From Acidobacteriota bacterium (GTDB lineage Bacteria > Acidobacteriota > Terriglobia > Acidiferrales > UBA7541), in the NCBI GenBank assembly GCA_003224515.1, contig QHZC01000074.1, positions 1 through 17,314 on the forward strand: a stretch of 17,314 nt of DNA. Direction: 5' to 3'. The notes under the pieces were generated by a model, which worked only from the letters and a program-made list of their open reading frames with translations, was not told the DNA's origin and made no database searches. Positions 1-8,238 of this stretch are shown piece after piece (position 1 is the stretch's first letter; each line of letters opens with the position of its first letter). A program made the position numbers and the translations under genes.

Positions 1-1637
1 CCTGCAAATTCCACCACAGGTGTGTCGAGCAGCGGCACGCGAACTTCCAGCGACTGCGCCATGCTCACCGTATCGGTGTCACGCAGCAGCGTGCTTACCA
101 TGTAGGTGCGCATTTCAAGCCAGGAAACTGCGGCAACCGGTTCCAACTTGCGCGCTTCGTCGGCCGTCCGTTCGAGCCAGCCGAGCCAGGTCGGCTCGAG
201 TGTGACACCGTCGGCGTTCACCGTGCTCGGGCGAAACCGCGGCTCGATGATTCGTTCGAGCTGCCCCCGCGGGAAGAGCGTTCGTGCGAAAAAATAGGGA
301 TGCGGCAAAGCGTCCGGATAGACCCACGCGGCCGCGGCCTTGCGTGCAGCGTCCGGTGAAGCTTGCCGCGCCGCGAGACCACCAACCAGTGGGGCGGTCA
401 TTCGCCGCACCGCTGCGGGCACATACCGTGCGCATCCGATCAGTCTTGAAAGGCGCGGGGTATCCGCAAAAGTTTGATAGCCCGCGAAAAGTTCATCTCC
501 TCCCAACCCCGATAACGCAACTTTCAACCCCACTTCTCTCGCGGCCCAAGAAATAAAGTAAGTATTGATCCCGTCCATGGTGGGTTGGTCGAGAGCGGCA
601 AGGGCCTTATCAAGCCGCGAAAGGATCGACTCTCCGCTCAAAGGCACTTCGGTATGCTTCGTTTTCAATCGATTCGCCGCCAACCGCGCGAGCTCCGCTT
701 CATCGAACGGCGTGCCCGGAAACGTCAGTGTGAAGCTCTGGATCCCTCCCCGTGCCTGAGCCGCAAGCGCCGCGACTGCACCGGAGTCCAGCCCGCTCGA
801 AAGAAACAGGCCCACGGGCACGTCGGCGATGAGATGCGTGCGCACTGCATCCTCGAGAAGCGGCCGCAACTTTTTCCCCGCGGAAGGAAGATCGCGCGGT
901 TTACGCGGTTCGCGCGCCGCGGGTGAAACTGCGGGGTCCCACCAAGGCCGCGCGCGCGGCGTGCGCCGCCGCTCCGGGACGTGCAGAAGCATTCGATGCC
1001 CTGGAGGAAGAGAAAACACTCCTTCCAGAAGCGTCACTGGCTCCGAGACGCTGCCAAAAAGCAGATAGGCGGTGACGGCATCCTGCGACAGGCGCTTGGG
1101 AACAGCGCCGGAGACGAGCAGCGCTCGAACCTCCGAAGCGAACGCAAAACCCTCCGGCGTCTGCGTGTAATAGAGCGGTTTGATGCCCAGCGGATCGCGC
1201 GCCAGGAAGAGAATCGGTGCGGTGGCATATCGCCCGCGAAGATCAAGCAGGGCGAAAGCGAACATGCCCCGCAGTTCGGTCAGGGAGTCTTCGCCCCACT
1301 CTTCCCAGGCATGAACGAGAATCTCGGTGTCTGATTGCGTGGCGAAGCGGTGACCGCAAAGCGTCAGGCGCTCGCGCAGGTCGCGATAGTTATACAGTTC
1401 GCCATTGAAGATGACCGCGACGTCTTTGGTTTCGTTCCAGGCGGGCTGGTGACCGCCGGCCAGATCGATGATGCTCAGCCGGCGCATCCCCAGAGCAAGT
1501 CCCGGCGCCCGCGCCTCACCAATAAGAAAGCCTTCTTCATCCGGGCCGCGATGGCCCATCGCCGCGGTCATCGCCCGGACGCGAGGCTCTGCATCGGCGC
1601 TGCGCGACGCGAAGGCGACGCCACATATGCCACACAC
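1..1637 (-). CDS. asnB: Asparagine synthase (glutamine-hydrolysing) family protein, C-terminus off the window
   Basis: Class II glutamine amidotransferase fused to an ATP-dependent synthetase domain. It hydrolyses glutamine and uses the ammonia to amidate an adenylated carboxylate (aspartate, or a glycan or peptide carboxylate in surface-polymer clusters). The frame is open for 545 codons to the window edge. It starts GTG-TGT-GGC, giving MCGICGVAF with the N-terminal nucleophile Cys2. The glutamine-pocket motif NGELYN follows near residue 75. The synthetase PP-loop LSSGLDSG lies near residues 270-276, SGLGGDELFAGY near 385, and the family's SLEVRVPLLD motif sits at the window edge, so roughly the last 80-100 residues are missing. 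The GTG start is one base after the stop of the upstream transglutaminase-like gene and has no close Shine-Dalgarno, so translation is probably coupled. Its place behind glycosyltransferases suggests a role in polysaccharide modification rather than asparagine supply. The family call is firm; the substrate is inference. Confidence 0.93.
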   Translation of the reverse strand, partial: MCGICGVAFASRSADAEPRVRAMTAAMGHRGPDEEGFLIGEARAPGLALGMRRLSIIDLAGGHQPAWNETKDVAVIFNGELYNYRDLRERLTLCGHRFATQSDTEILVHAWEEWGEDSLTELRGMFAFALLDLRGRYATAPILFLARDPLGIKPLYYTQTPEGFAFASEVRALLVSGAVPKRLSQDAVTAYLLFGSVSEPVTLLEGVFSLPPGHRMLLHVPERRRTPRARPWWDPAVSPAAREPRKPRDLPSAGKKLRPLLEDAVRTHLIADVPVGLFLSSGLDSGAVAALAAQARGGIQSFTLTFPGTPFDEAELARLAANRLKTKHTEVPLSGESILSRLDKALAALDQPTMDGINTYFISWAAREVGLKVALSGLGGDELFAGYQTFADTPRLSRLIGCARYVPAAVRRMTAPLVGGLAARQASPDAARKAAAAWVYPDALPHPYFFARTLFPRGQLERIIEPRFRPSTVNADGVTLEPTWLGWLERTADEARKLEPVAAVSWLEMRTYMVSTLLRDTDTVSMAQSLEVRVPLLDTPVVEFA

Positions 1638-1638
1638 G

Positions 1639-2454
1639 CTACTGTTTGATCTCCGGCGCGGAAAAGAAAGCGGCGCCGGCACGGACGGCATGCTCTCTCA
1701 AATGGAAGCGCGGAATTCTCAAAGGGCTATCCGCATACCAGCCAAGCACGGCCCGCAACAGCAAGAAGAACAATGCCGCCGAAGCGGTAAGCAAGAGATA
1801 GAAGAAAGATTCGCGCTCCAGAAGCAAGCTCCAGTCCACCGCTTCGTCCCACCCCGGGTAAATCCAGTCCAACAAGCGCCGCAGATGCAGCCCATCGAGT
1901 GGCAGACGCGCCAGCCGTACATGTGCGAATTGGTCGTAAGTATACTCACGCGGATAGTTCGGGATGGCGCCGATGGCTTGGGAAAACATGGCAGGCATGA
2001 TCACCCGGTAGGTGGGATCGACGATGATCCAGCGTTCGTCGATTAGAACCTCCGCAACCACATGCTTGGTATTGCGATCGGGACTCAACAGCAGCAGGCG
2101 GCGCACTCGCAGATTGGAACTTCGCGCCAGATTCAAGAAGGCGTTCGTCGCTGTGCCGCAGACGTTCAACAGTTGATGGTAGGTAAGGGTCGTCGCCGTA
2201 TCGCGCTTCGCGAGTGCCTCCGGGTTCGTTGCGATGGCTCGCGATGGCTCTGCGCGCATCCAGTTCAAAATGGCTTCGACCTTTTGATCTTCGGGCAGGG
2301 TATTGGGCACAACCGCGTCCGAGAATCCGTCGAGATACCAGCGCACGGAATATTCCCGGTGGCAGCAGTAGAGCATTGAGACAAATGCAAAGGCCATCAG
2401 CAGATTGCTGCTCCACCAGATGGCGCGAAAAGTTCGATGTGGGCGCGTTGGCAA
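1639..2454 (-). CDS. Membrane-anchored transglutaminase-like protein
   Basis: Protein of 271 residues with a transglutaminase-like (papain-fold) core. The expected catalytic triad is visible in the right order: Cys99 in NVCGTATNAF, His131 in TKHVVAEV and Asp146 in IIVDPTYRV. A hydrophobic segment at about residues 11-31 and another at about 213-235 suggest membrane anchoring at both ends, with the catalytic domain probably on the outer face. Such domains act as cysteine proteases, amidases or acyl-transfer enzymes; which applies here cannot be told. The TTG start is preceded by GGAG with a 7-nt spacer, and it lies 4 nt after the stop of the glycosyltransferase upstream. The next gene starts 1 nt after its own stop. 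The tight packing with two glycosyltransferases and an AsnB-type amidotransferase suggests modification of an envelope or secreted polymer. An internal ATG at codon 20 would cut the first membrane segment and is less likely. Confidence 0.85.
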   Translation of the reverse strand: MPTRPHRTFRAIWWSSNLLMAFAFVSMLYCCHREYSVRWYLDGFSDAVVPNTLPEDQKVEAILNWMRAEPSRAIATNPEALAKRDTATTLTYHQLLNVCGTATNAFLNLARSSNLRVRRLLLLSPDRNTKHVVAEVLIDERWIIVDPTYRVIMPAMFSQAIGAIPNYPREYTYDQFAHVRLARLPLDGLHLRRLLDWIYPGWDEAVDWSLLLERESFFYLLLTASAALFFLLLRAVLGWYADSPLRIPRFHLREHAVRAGAAFFSAPEIKQ

Positions 2455-2458
2455 AAGA

Positions 2459-3688
2459 TTACTCCACTCCCTTCGATTCTGCCCCTACCGCCTGCTGTGA
2501 GGCAAGCGTAGCGTATAACGCTTCCATGCGGTGGACGGGTTCCTCCCAACCCAGACGTGATGTGACCACCGCGCATCCAGCCACAAACCGCGCGCGTAGT
2601 TCCGCTTCACCGAGGACCCGCCGAAGGGCGCGCGATAGTGCCGTCGTGTCGTGGCGCACCACCAAGCCAGCCTCATCCGCAAGTAGTGGCGCAATCCCGC
2701 ATTGTTCCGTCACGATGACGGGAGTCCCGGCGGCCACCGCTTCCGCCGCGGTATTCCCAAAGTTTTCATGGCGCGACGGAAGCACGAAAACATCGGCGTC
2801 CCTATAGGCCGCCCACTTGGTCTCGCCAAAGACCGGTCCGACGAATTGAACCTTCGACAGAACGCCTAGCTGCCTTGCCATTTGGCCCAGTTCAGCTTCG
2901 ACGCCGCTTTCGTCAGGTCCTGCAAAGACCAGCGTCATTGGTATTCCGGTGGAGCGCCCTGAAAGTTCCGCGAATGCCCGCAGCAGTAAATCCGGGCTCT
3001 TCTTAGCGGACAGGCGCCCCAGGAAAAGGACCAGCTTGGCCTCCGGCGAAACACCGTGCGCCCTCCGAAACATGCCTCGTTCCGGCCACGATGCCGGCAC
3101 TTCCACACCGTTCCGCCGCAGCACCACCCTCGTGGGAGGGAGACCACCGGCGACGAGTTCCTCGGCTTCCTGATCCGAAGTGGCAATAACCGCGCTTGCC
3201 TCCTCGAGTAGCCGCCTACCCCAAAGCGCATGATACATCCGTTTCAGCCAAAGATTTCGCACAATTGGCACAAACATCCCGATGGGCTCGAGCACGTACG
3301 GACGGCTTCGCTTGCGGCTGGCGGCGGCAACGGCCGGACCCAGCAGGTCGTAAAGCCCGAAAATGTGCACGACATCAAAATTCTGCAGCCGCGCCCGGCA
3401 GTAACGCTTTACCGCGGGATTCCAACTAACTCTCCGATAACGCAGCCAGGTCGGCACATAGATGGCCTGGACGCCATTCTCATTCCGCCGCCAACCAAAC
3501 GGGGATCGTTCTGCCGTGATTTTTTCTTCCTGGGTTTGCAATCGCTTTTCCAGCCCCCAGTCGGCCGTGAGAACCGTGACCTGGTGGCCGCGCCGCGCCA
3601 GACCTTCGGAAAGCGCGCGCACTTTCACCGGCGGACCGCCGAATTCGAGAAAGGGAGCGTACGTTTCCGTGACGTTCAGGATTCGCAT
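2459..3688 (-). CDS. GT4-family glycosyltransferase
   Basis: Retaining GT-B glycosyltransferase of 409 residues, close to the usual length for family GT4. The N-terminal Rossmann domain begins MRILNVTETYAP and carries the glycine-rich acceptor-side loop FGGPP (residues 16-20). The C-terminal nucleotide-sugar domain starts at FLGRLSAKK (222-230) and holds the EX7E motif as Glu308 and Glu316 in HENFGNTAAEA, followed by AGTPVIVTEQCG. No signal peptide or membrane segment is seen, so it probably acts at the cytoplasmic membrane face, transferring a sugar to a lipid-linked or growing glycan. The ATG lies inside the 3' end of the preceding glycosyltransferase (13-nt overlap), and the following transglutaminase-like gene is 4 nt away. 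Donor and acceptor sugars cannot be read from the sequence. The frame is intact. Confidence 0.91.
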   Translation of the reverse strand: MRILNVTETYAPFLEFGGPPVKVRALSEGLARRGHQVTVLTADWGLEKRLQTQEEKITAERSPFGWRRNENGVQAIYVPTWLRYRRVSWNPAVKRYCRARLQNFDVVHIFGLYDLLGPAVAAASRKRSRPYVLEPIGMFVPIVRNLWLKRMYHALWGRRLLEEASAVIATSDQEAEELVAGGLPPTRVVLRRNGVEVPASWPERGMFRRAHGVSPEAKLVLFLGRLSAKKSPDLLLRAFAELSGRSTGIPMTLVFAGPDESGVEAELGQMARQLGVLSKVQFVGPVFGETKWAAYRDADVFVLPSRHENFGNTAAEAVAAGTPVIVTEQCGIAPLLADEAGLVVRHDTTALSRALRRVLGEAELRARFVAGCAVVTSRLGWEEPVHRMEALYATLASQQAVGAESKGVE

Positions 3689-4788
3689 TGTTCGCGCAGG
3701 ATTTTTTTCAGCGATTTCGCGAAGACATTGAAACGGAACTCGTGCTCGGCGCGCTGCCGCCCGCGCGCGCCCATTTCCTTTGCATGCGCCGGGTCGGCCA
3801 GCAGTGCTTCAATGCATGTAGCGAGATGGATCGGATCACCATGCGGCACCAGGTACCCGGACACGTTGTCCTCGATGATTTCCGGGGCGCCCCCGTGCGC
3901 GCCACCGATGACCGGTTTGCCACACGCCATGGCCTCGAGATACACCAGCCCGAATCCTTCTCCTTGGCTTGGCAAAGCAAAAATTTCGCACGCGCAGTAG
4001 CACGCGGCAAGTTCCGAGTAGCTCAATCCCGTCAAAAAATGCACGTGGCGGTGCACGCCGTTTTTTTCCGTAAGATCCTCAAGCCAGGAGCGGTCATCGC
4101 CTGTTCCCACCAGAACCAGTTGCAGTTCCGGTCAGCGCGTCAACAGCCTCGGCAGCGCCGTAATCAATGTGTCCATGCCCTTGTATCGTTCCGTCGCCAG
4201 CCATCGCCCCACGGTTAGGATGACACGACCAGCGGGGAAGTCGTGCGGCGGAGCGGCTTTCGAAACCCCCGCGAGCAACGCTTCGAATTGCGGATCGAGC
4301 GCCCAGGGCAGAACGCGAATCCGTTCGCGCGCGACTCCTTGCTCCGATGCCAGGTGGTCGGCGGTATCCCGGCTGGGTGCCAGAACCAGGTTTGCGTGGC
4401 TCAGTGCATGCCTGCGCAACCGCCCGAGCGGCTCCCAGACGTCAATCCCATGCGTGCAGATAATGCGCTTCATTCGGGGCGCCACAAACCGCATCGCCTG
4501 TACCACGGGTGCCAAATTCGGGTGCGCGGCAAGAACGAGTTTTGCTTTGCGCCGGGCTGCTTGCAGGGCCGTCACCGTGAATCGACCCTTGGCGCGGTCG
4601 CACCCCGTGAACACAAATTCCTGCCCTCCCAGGGTCATGCGGTGCAGCTCCGGCGAATCATTCAAGCTGAGAAGGCGGCAATCCATGCCGCGGCTGGAGG
4701 TGAACTCCGTGAGCACGGCCGCCAGGTGGCGGCCCGCTCGCTGCACCCCGCCGGGTGCGTCCAGTTCGGGAAAGAGGCCAATGAGCAC
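3676..4788 (-). pseudogene. GT4-family glycosyltransferase interrupted by one in-frame TGA
   Basis: Two adjacent open stretches in the same reading frame together make a normal 370-residue GT4 glycosyltransferase. The first (GTG at 4788) runs VLIGLFPELDAPGGVQRAGRH to TALPRLLTR, then a TGA at 4134-4132. Reading continues in frame as PELQLVLVGTGDDRSWLEDL, then GEGFGLVYLEAMACGKPV with the EX7E pair, and ends at 3676. The stop falls in a conserved spot, just before the beta strand of the donor-binding domain. A single base change (TGG or CGA to TGA) explains it. No frameshift is needed. As read, it would give an N-terminal half without the nucleotide-sugar site, and the C-terminal half has no evident start of its own. 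It could be a nonsense mutation or a sequencing error; programmed readthrough is the less likely reading. The GTG start lacks a clear Shine-Dalgarno. Its 3' end overlaps the next glycosyltransferase by 13 nt. Confidence 0.85.
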
Positions 4789-4887
4789 GGGCAGAGTCTG
4801 CCAAGTACTGCGAACGATGGCAAGTCGGGATGTATCGCGGCGTCAAAAATGCGGACTAACCGAGGCGTTCGCTTCTTCTCTAAAGTG

Positions 4888-5754
4888 TCAAAACCCACGC
4901 GGCTGAGACGGATTTTGAGCTGGGGGAGCGGGCGCGACGCTGGAAGTATCCTTTGCGGCCTGAAAGGCCACCTTCTTTAGCCGCATGTCCCCGTCCACGT
5001 ACGCGGTGAATTCGGTTCCTTGCGTGAACACCACGTCCTTGCCAGAAGAGAGGGGGAGAATTGCTCCCGTCGAATTGTTTGAGCCAGTGCTTTCCTGGAA
5101 GGAGCGGACCGAGGCCTTTTCGTCGTCCTTAAGACGCACAAAGTTGATACTGAAGGACAGCTTTCCGCCGCGGCCCATGCGTTTTTTGGGCTCTGCGTCC
5201 GTCACCAAGCCGATGGCTGCTGCGCCGCTCGGAATCACTGAAAGGCCATCCACGATCACCTCTTCCACGACCCGAAGATCCACTACCTCGCCGACGCGGG
5301 CGGTCGCCGAAGAAATGGTCTTGCCAAGTTTCACGTGAATCGGAGTGCCATTCGGCAAGATGAAGTCAGATGCAGGGAGGGGAGCGCTCCGAGCAACTTC
5401 CGTGGGCTTGACGGGGGCGTCGTAAGGAGTGCGCTCTCTCGTGGGCTGGACAGGCTTAGCTTGCGCTGCCTTAGTGCCCGGCTTGTCTTTCAGCAAGAGG
5501 AGGCTCTCCACCGGGACGTAACCTATCTCGCCCTTGGCTGTGCGCACACCGAAGTAGCGGTCGTACCGACCAGTGATCTGGAGCTGCTCTCCGCACTGGA
5601 GCGTAATGCGCACATCCAGAGTGATCATGGAACTGTATAGATAGACGTAGTCACCCGAGCGCGGACACTCAACTATGCCCGCGCTTTGCGCTCGGGCGAT
5701 CACTGGCAAGAAAAGAGCTAAGACTGCGACAATATACTTGGCGCTCGATTTCAT
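4888..5754 (-). CDS. Secreted SH3-domain protein with acidobacterial C-terminal domain
   Basis: A 288-residue exported protein. An ATG at 5754 gives a classic signal peptide (MKSSAKYIVAVLALF...ARA, cleavage probably after residue 22); a longer frame from 5790 has no good leader, so the start was set here, with AGGTG just upstream. Residues about 35-85 look like a bacterial SH3 domain, ending in GEIGYVPVESL. A Pro/Lys/Thr linker follows. From about residue 140 comes a domain I recognise from acidobacterial secreted proteins: PNGTPIHVKLGKTISSATA, VIPSGAAAIGLVTDAEPKKRMG, GGKLSFSINFVRL, then GTEFTAYVDGD. In the relatives I recall, a hydrophobic stretch separates the last two blocks; here only a short polar link (STGAILPLSSGKD) remains. 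Function is unknown, possibly binding of cell-wall or surface polymer. It is 99 nt upstream of the glycosyltransferase operon on the same strand and may be its first gene. Confidence 0.85.
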   Translation of the reverse strand: MKSSAKYIVAVLALFLPVIARAQSAGIVECPRSGDYVYLYSSMITLDVRITLQCGEQLQITGRYDRYFGVRTAKGEIGYVPVESLLLLKDKPGTKAAQAKPVQPTRERTPYDAPVKPTEVARSAPLPASDFILPNGTPIHVKLGKTISSATARVGEVVDLRVVEEVIVDGLSVIPSGAAAIGLVTDAEPKKRMGRGGKLSFSINFVRLKDDEKASVRSFQESTGSNNSTGAILPLSSGKDVVFTQGTEFTAYVDGDMRLKKVAFQAAKDTSSVAPAPPAQNPSQPRGF

Positions 5755-5920
5755 TCTGCACCTGCTGGTCCGAAAGGTCGATGATGCCACGCTTCTATCT
5801 CAGCGTAAGATGGTTTTTGCCGGCAAGAAATGGAACTCCCGCGCTGTGCATAAAAAGGTACGGTGCGGAAAGAACCTGACGGTCTGCCAACGCAGGGCGA
5901 CAAATGCAGCGAGAGTCTGT

Positions 5921-6593
5921 TCATTGGCGGCCATTCATGAGGAGAGGGACGAGATCGGCGAGGCGATCGAGATAAATATCCGCGGGGTACGCGGCTCGGT
6001 CGTGCGTGCCGAAGCCATAATTCACGGCGGCAGCGAGCGTTCCAGCATTGCGCGCGGTTTGCACATCCACTTCGGAGTCACCGATCAGGACGGCTTCCGC
6101 CGGAGCGGCACCGAATTCGCGAAGAATGGTTTGCGCTCCAAGAGGATCGGGCTTTTTCGTTTCAAAGCTGTTCCCGCCGTAGACGGCGCGGAAATATTTC
6201 GCCAGGCCGAGGCCCTCCAGGATGCGCACGCTCACGCGCACGGGCTTGTTCGTGAGGATGGCCATTGGGAACGCGGCGAGACGTTCGAGTGCTTCCGGAA
6301 CTCCGCGGTAACCGCAGGTCGAATCCAACTTGTGCTCTTCGTAATACGCGAGGAAAAATTTCAGCGCGCGCTCGCGTTCTTCTTCCGTTGCGGCATTTCC
6401 CAAAGCGCGGCCAACAAGTTCCGGCGCGCCCGTGGCCGATGTAGCCGGAGATGGTGTCTTCGTGCAATTGCTCGCGGCCCAGTTCCTCCCGCATGGCGTT
6501 GACGGAGCGGATCAGGTCGAGCTTGGAATCGATGAGCGTGCCGTCGAGGTCGAAAATCAACGCGCGCACGGAAGAGAAATGCGGGGCTGCCAT
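5921..6593 (-). pseudogene. gph: HAD-family phosphatase (phosphoglycolate phosphatase-like), frameshifted
   Basis: HAD hydrolase of the Gph type, which removes phosphate from 2-phosphoglycolate or similar small molecules in the cytoplasm. The N-terminal part has motif I FDLDGTLIDS (nucleophile and acid/base Asp) and the cap start DTISGYIGHG. The rest is in another frame: GRALGNAATEEERERA, motif II ILTNKPV, motif III Lys in KKPDPLGAQTIL and motif IV IGDSEVDVQTARNAG, to a stop at 5921. The frames join at 6429-6431, where CCC (GGG in the gene) has one base too many; with GG the reading is the family sequence IGHGAPELVGRALG. All catalytic motifs survive, so a homopolymer sequencing error is as likely as real inactivation. 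The start at 6593 is chosen because the HAD fold begins just after it; an in-frame ATG at 6635 would add 14 residues of unlikely sequence. It is divergent from the DUF1015 gene. Confidence 0.85.
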
Positions 6594-6722
6594 AAGCCAA
6601 TAATTGTAATATGGCCTCGTTTTTTCGACAGTCATTCATCTCGCGCTAAATTCCAACCGAAAATGAACACTCCGCCTTTTTCGGGATTCCGGCGTGTTCG
6701 CGTAAACTAGGAGGCTTCCGAG

Positions 6723-8117
6723 GTGGCACAAAGCGATTCCGGAGATTCCATGGCCCAGGTTTATCCCTTTCGCGCTTTTCGCTACAACCCGGCCCGTGCG
6801 CCGTTCGACCGTGTCCTGACGCAACCCTATGACAAGATTTCTCCGGCCATGCAGGAAAAATATTACGCGGCGGATCCGCACAACCTGATTGCGGTGGAGA
6901 AGGGCCGCGCGTACCCCGGCGACACGTCGCAGAACAATGTTTACACGCGCGCGGCCGCGGCGATTGAGGACTGGATTCGCAATCAAGTAGTGGTGCGAGA
7001 TCCGGTGCCGTCTTTTTATGCCTACACGCAGGAATATACGGCGCCGGGTACAGAAGAATGGCGCACGCGCCGGGGCTTCATCGGCGCGGGCAAGCTCGAG
7101 GAATATTCGGCGCGCGTCGTTTTCCGGCACGAGCACACGCTCTCCGGGCCTAAGGCAGATCGCCTGGAACTGTTGCGGCACACGAAAACGCACACGGGGC
7201 AACTTTTCATGCTGTATTCGGATGCGGAGAAACGCATTGACGCAATTCTGGGGGAAGCCGAATCGGCTGCGGCGCCTGCCACGGAAATGCGCGACGAATA
7301 CGGCGTGGTGCACCGGCTTTGGGTAATTGCAGAGCCGCGGCGCGTGGTCGCGATCCAGAAAGCGATGGAGGACCAGAAGCTGGTGATCGCGGACGGGCAT
7401 CATCGTTACGAGACGGCGCTGAATTACCGCAACGAGCGCCGGACGCGCCCTTCGGGTCTCAGGCAAAACGCGGAAATGATCGATGCGGAGGCGCCCTACG
7501 AGCGGGTGATGATGACGTTCATCAACTCTCAGAGCGAGGGGCTGACGATTTTGCCGACGCACCGCGTGGCGGCAAACGTTCATGATTTTTCCTGGAGCGG
7601 CGTGCGGCGGCATCTGGAGCCGTGGTTCGCGGCGGAGGCGTTTCCGTTTTCGGGAAGCGGAGAGAGGTCCGAGGCGAAAAAGAAATTTCTTGTGAAACTG
7701 ACGAGTGCGAGAGAGAAACGAGCGATCGGCGTTTATCCCGCCGCGGAAACGCAGAAGCGGGCGTTCTATGTGCTGACGCTGCGCGAAGGCGTCAACCTCG
7801 CGCAACTCCTGCCGAATGTCTCGCCGCTGCAGCGCAAACTGGACGTAGTGCTGCTGCACGAAGGAATCCTGGAGCCGGCGCTGGGAATCACGCCGCAAGC
7901 GGTGACGGCGGAAGCGAACCTGACGTATGAGAGAGAAGCCTTGGCGGCACTCGACGCCGTGGACAGCGGGCGCGCGCAGATTTCGTTTTTGCTGAATCCC
8001 TGCGACGTCGAGCAGGTGATGAAAGTCGCGACGGCCGGCGAAGTGATGCCGCAGAAATCGACCGACTTTTATCCCAAGCTGATGAGCGGAATCACGATGT
8101 ACCGAGTGGAGAGCTGA
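6723..8117 (+). CDS. DUF1015 family protein
   Basis: Full-length member of the DUF1015 family (COG4198), 464 residues and intact. Family marks are the N-terminal block VYPFRAFRYNP, the early PYDKISPAMQEKYY motif and the highly conserved IADGHHRYETAL near residues 222-233. The last contains the His-His-Arg-Tyr cluster that makes an enzymatic role likely, but no reaction has been established to my knowledge. No signal peptide or membrane segment is seen, so it is cytoplasmic. The GTG at 6723 is preceded by a strong AGGAGG (6709-6714) with an 8-nt spacer. An in-frame ATG at 6750 with GGAG five bases upstream fits the usual family N-terminus equally well and cannot be excluded. It stands alone on this strand, divergent from the gph-like gene. 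Confidence 0.93.
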   Translation: MAQSDSGDSMAQVYPFRAFRYNPARAPFDRVLTQPYDKISPAMQEKYYAADPHNLIAVEKGRAYPGDTSQNNVYTRAAAAIEDWIRNQVVVRDPVPSFYAYTQEYTAPGTEEWRTRRGFIGAGKLEEYSARVVFRHEHTLSGPKADRLELLRHTKTHTGQLFMLYSDAEKRIDAILGEAESAAAPATEMRDEYGVVHRLWVIAEPRRVVAIQKAMEDQKLVIADGHHRYETALNYRNERRTRPSGLRQNAEMIDAEAPYERVMMTFINSQSEGLTILPTHRVAANVHDFSWSGVRRHLEPWFAAEAFPFSGSGERSEAKKKFLVKLTSAREKRAIGVYPAAETQKRAFYVLTLREGVNLAQLLPNVSPLQRKLDVVLLHEGILEPALGITPQAVTAEANLTYEREALAALDAVDSGRAQISFLLNPCDVEQVMKVATAGEVMPQKSTDFYPKLMSGITMYRVES

Positions 8118-8200
8118 GAGAGGCAGGAAGCAACCAGGTAGGAATGTAAAGAAGCGATGAAAAGAGAGATCGCTCGGTCTTCCGCCGGGGCGGGCTCCTC

Positions 8201-8229
8201 TTTACACTCTTACTGAATTAGCGTATATA
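8201..8229 (+). promoter_or_regulatory. Sigma-70-type promoter of the brnTA locus
   Basis: TTTACA (8201-8206) and TATATA (8224-8229) are separated by exactly 17 nt, which fits a housekeeping promoter well. The predicted start of transcription falls at about 8236-8237, right on the candidate start codon of brnT, so the message could be leaderless. Inference from sequence only. Confidence 0.5.
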
Positions 8230-8238
8230 CATAAATGT
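8223..8238. promoter_or_regulatory. Candidate operator for antitoxin autorepression
   Basis: Two overlapping inverted repeats cover the -10 box and start point: the perfect 8-bp palindrome GTATATAC (8223-8230) and ACAT-AA-ATGT (8229-8238). BrnA-type ribbon-helix-helix antitoxins are known to repress their own promoter, so these are plausible binding sites. The match is positional, not to a known consensus. Confidence 0.3.

Noticed and set aside
3676..4788. Programmed readthrough or selenocysteine at the TGA of the split glycosyltransferase
   Set aside because: GT4 enzymes have no Cys or Sec at this site, no structured element stands out after the codon, and a simple point mutation or error explains it.
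4790..4802. GGCAG-ACT-CTGCC hairpin just before the GTG of the split glycosyltransferase
   Set aside because: A 5-bp stem with a 3-nt loop is too weak to claim as a regulatory element.
4886..4891. Perfect TTGACA on the minus strand at the end of the SH3 gene, as a promoter for the glycosyltransferase operon
   Set aside because: No acceptable -10 box lies 15-19 nt downstream; the hexamer is part of the stop-codon context.
6636..7898. A 420-codon open frame on the minus strand
   Set aside because: It is antisense to the DUF1015 gene and has the Arg/His-rich composition typical of a shadow frame.
8145..8206. Inverted repeat TGTAAAG (8145-8151) / CTTTACA (8200-8206) and AGCGAT / ATCGCT after the DUF1015 gene, as a terminator
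   Set aside because: The loops are long, the stems AT-rich or short, and no T run follows; one arm is the -35 box of brnT.
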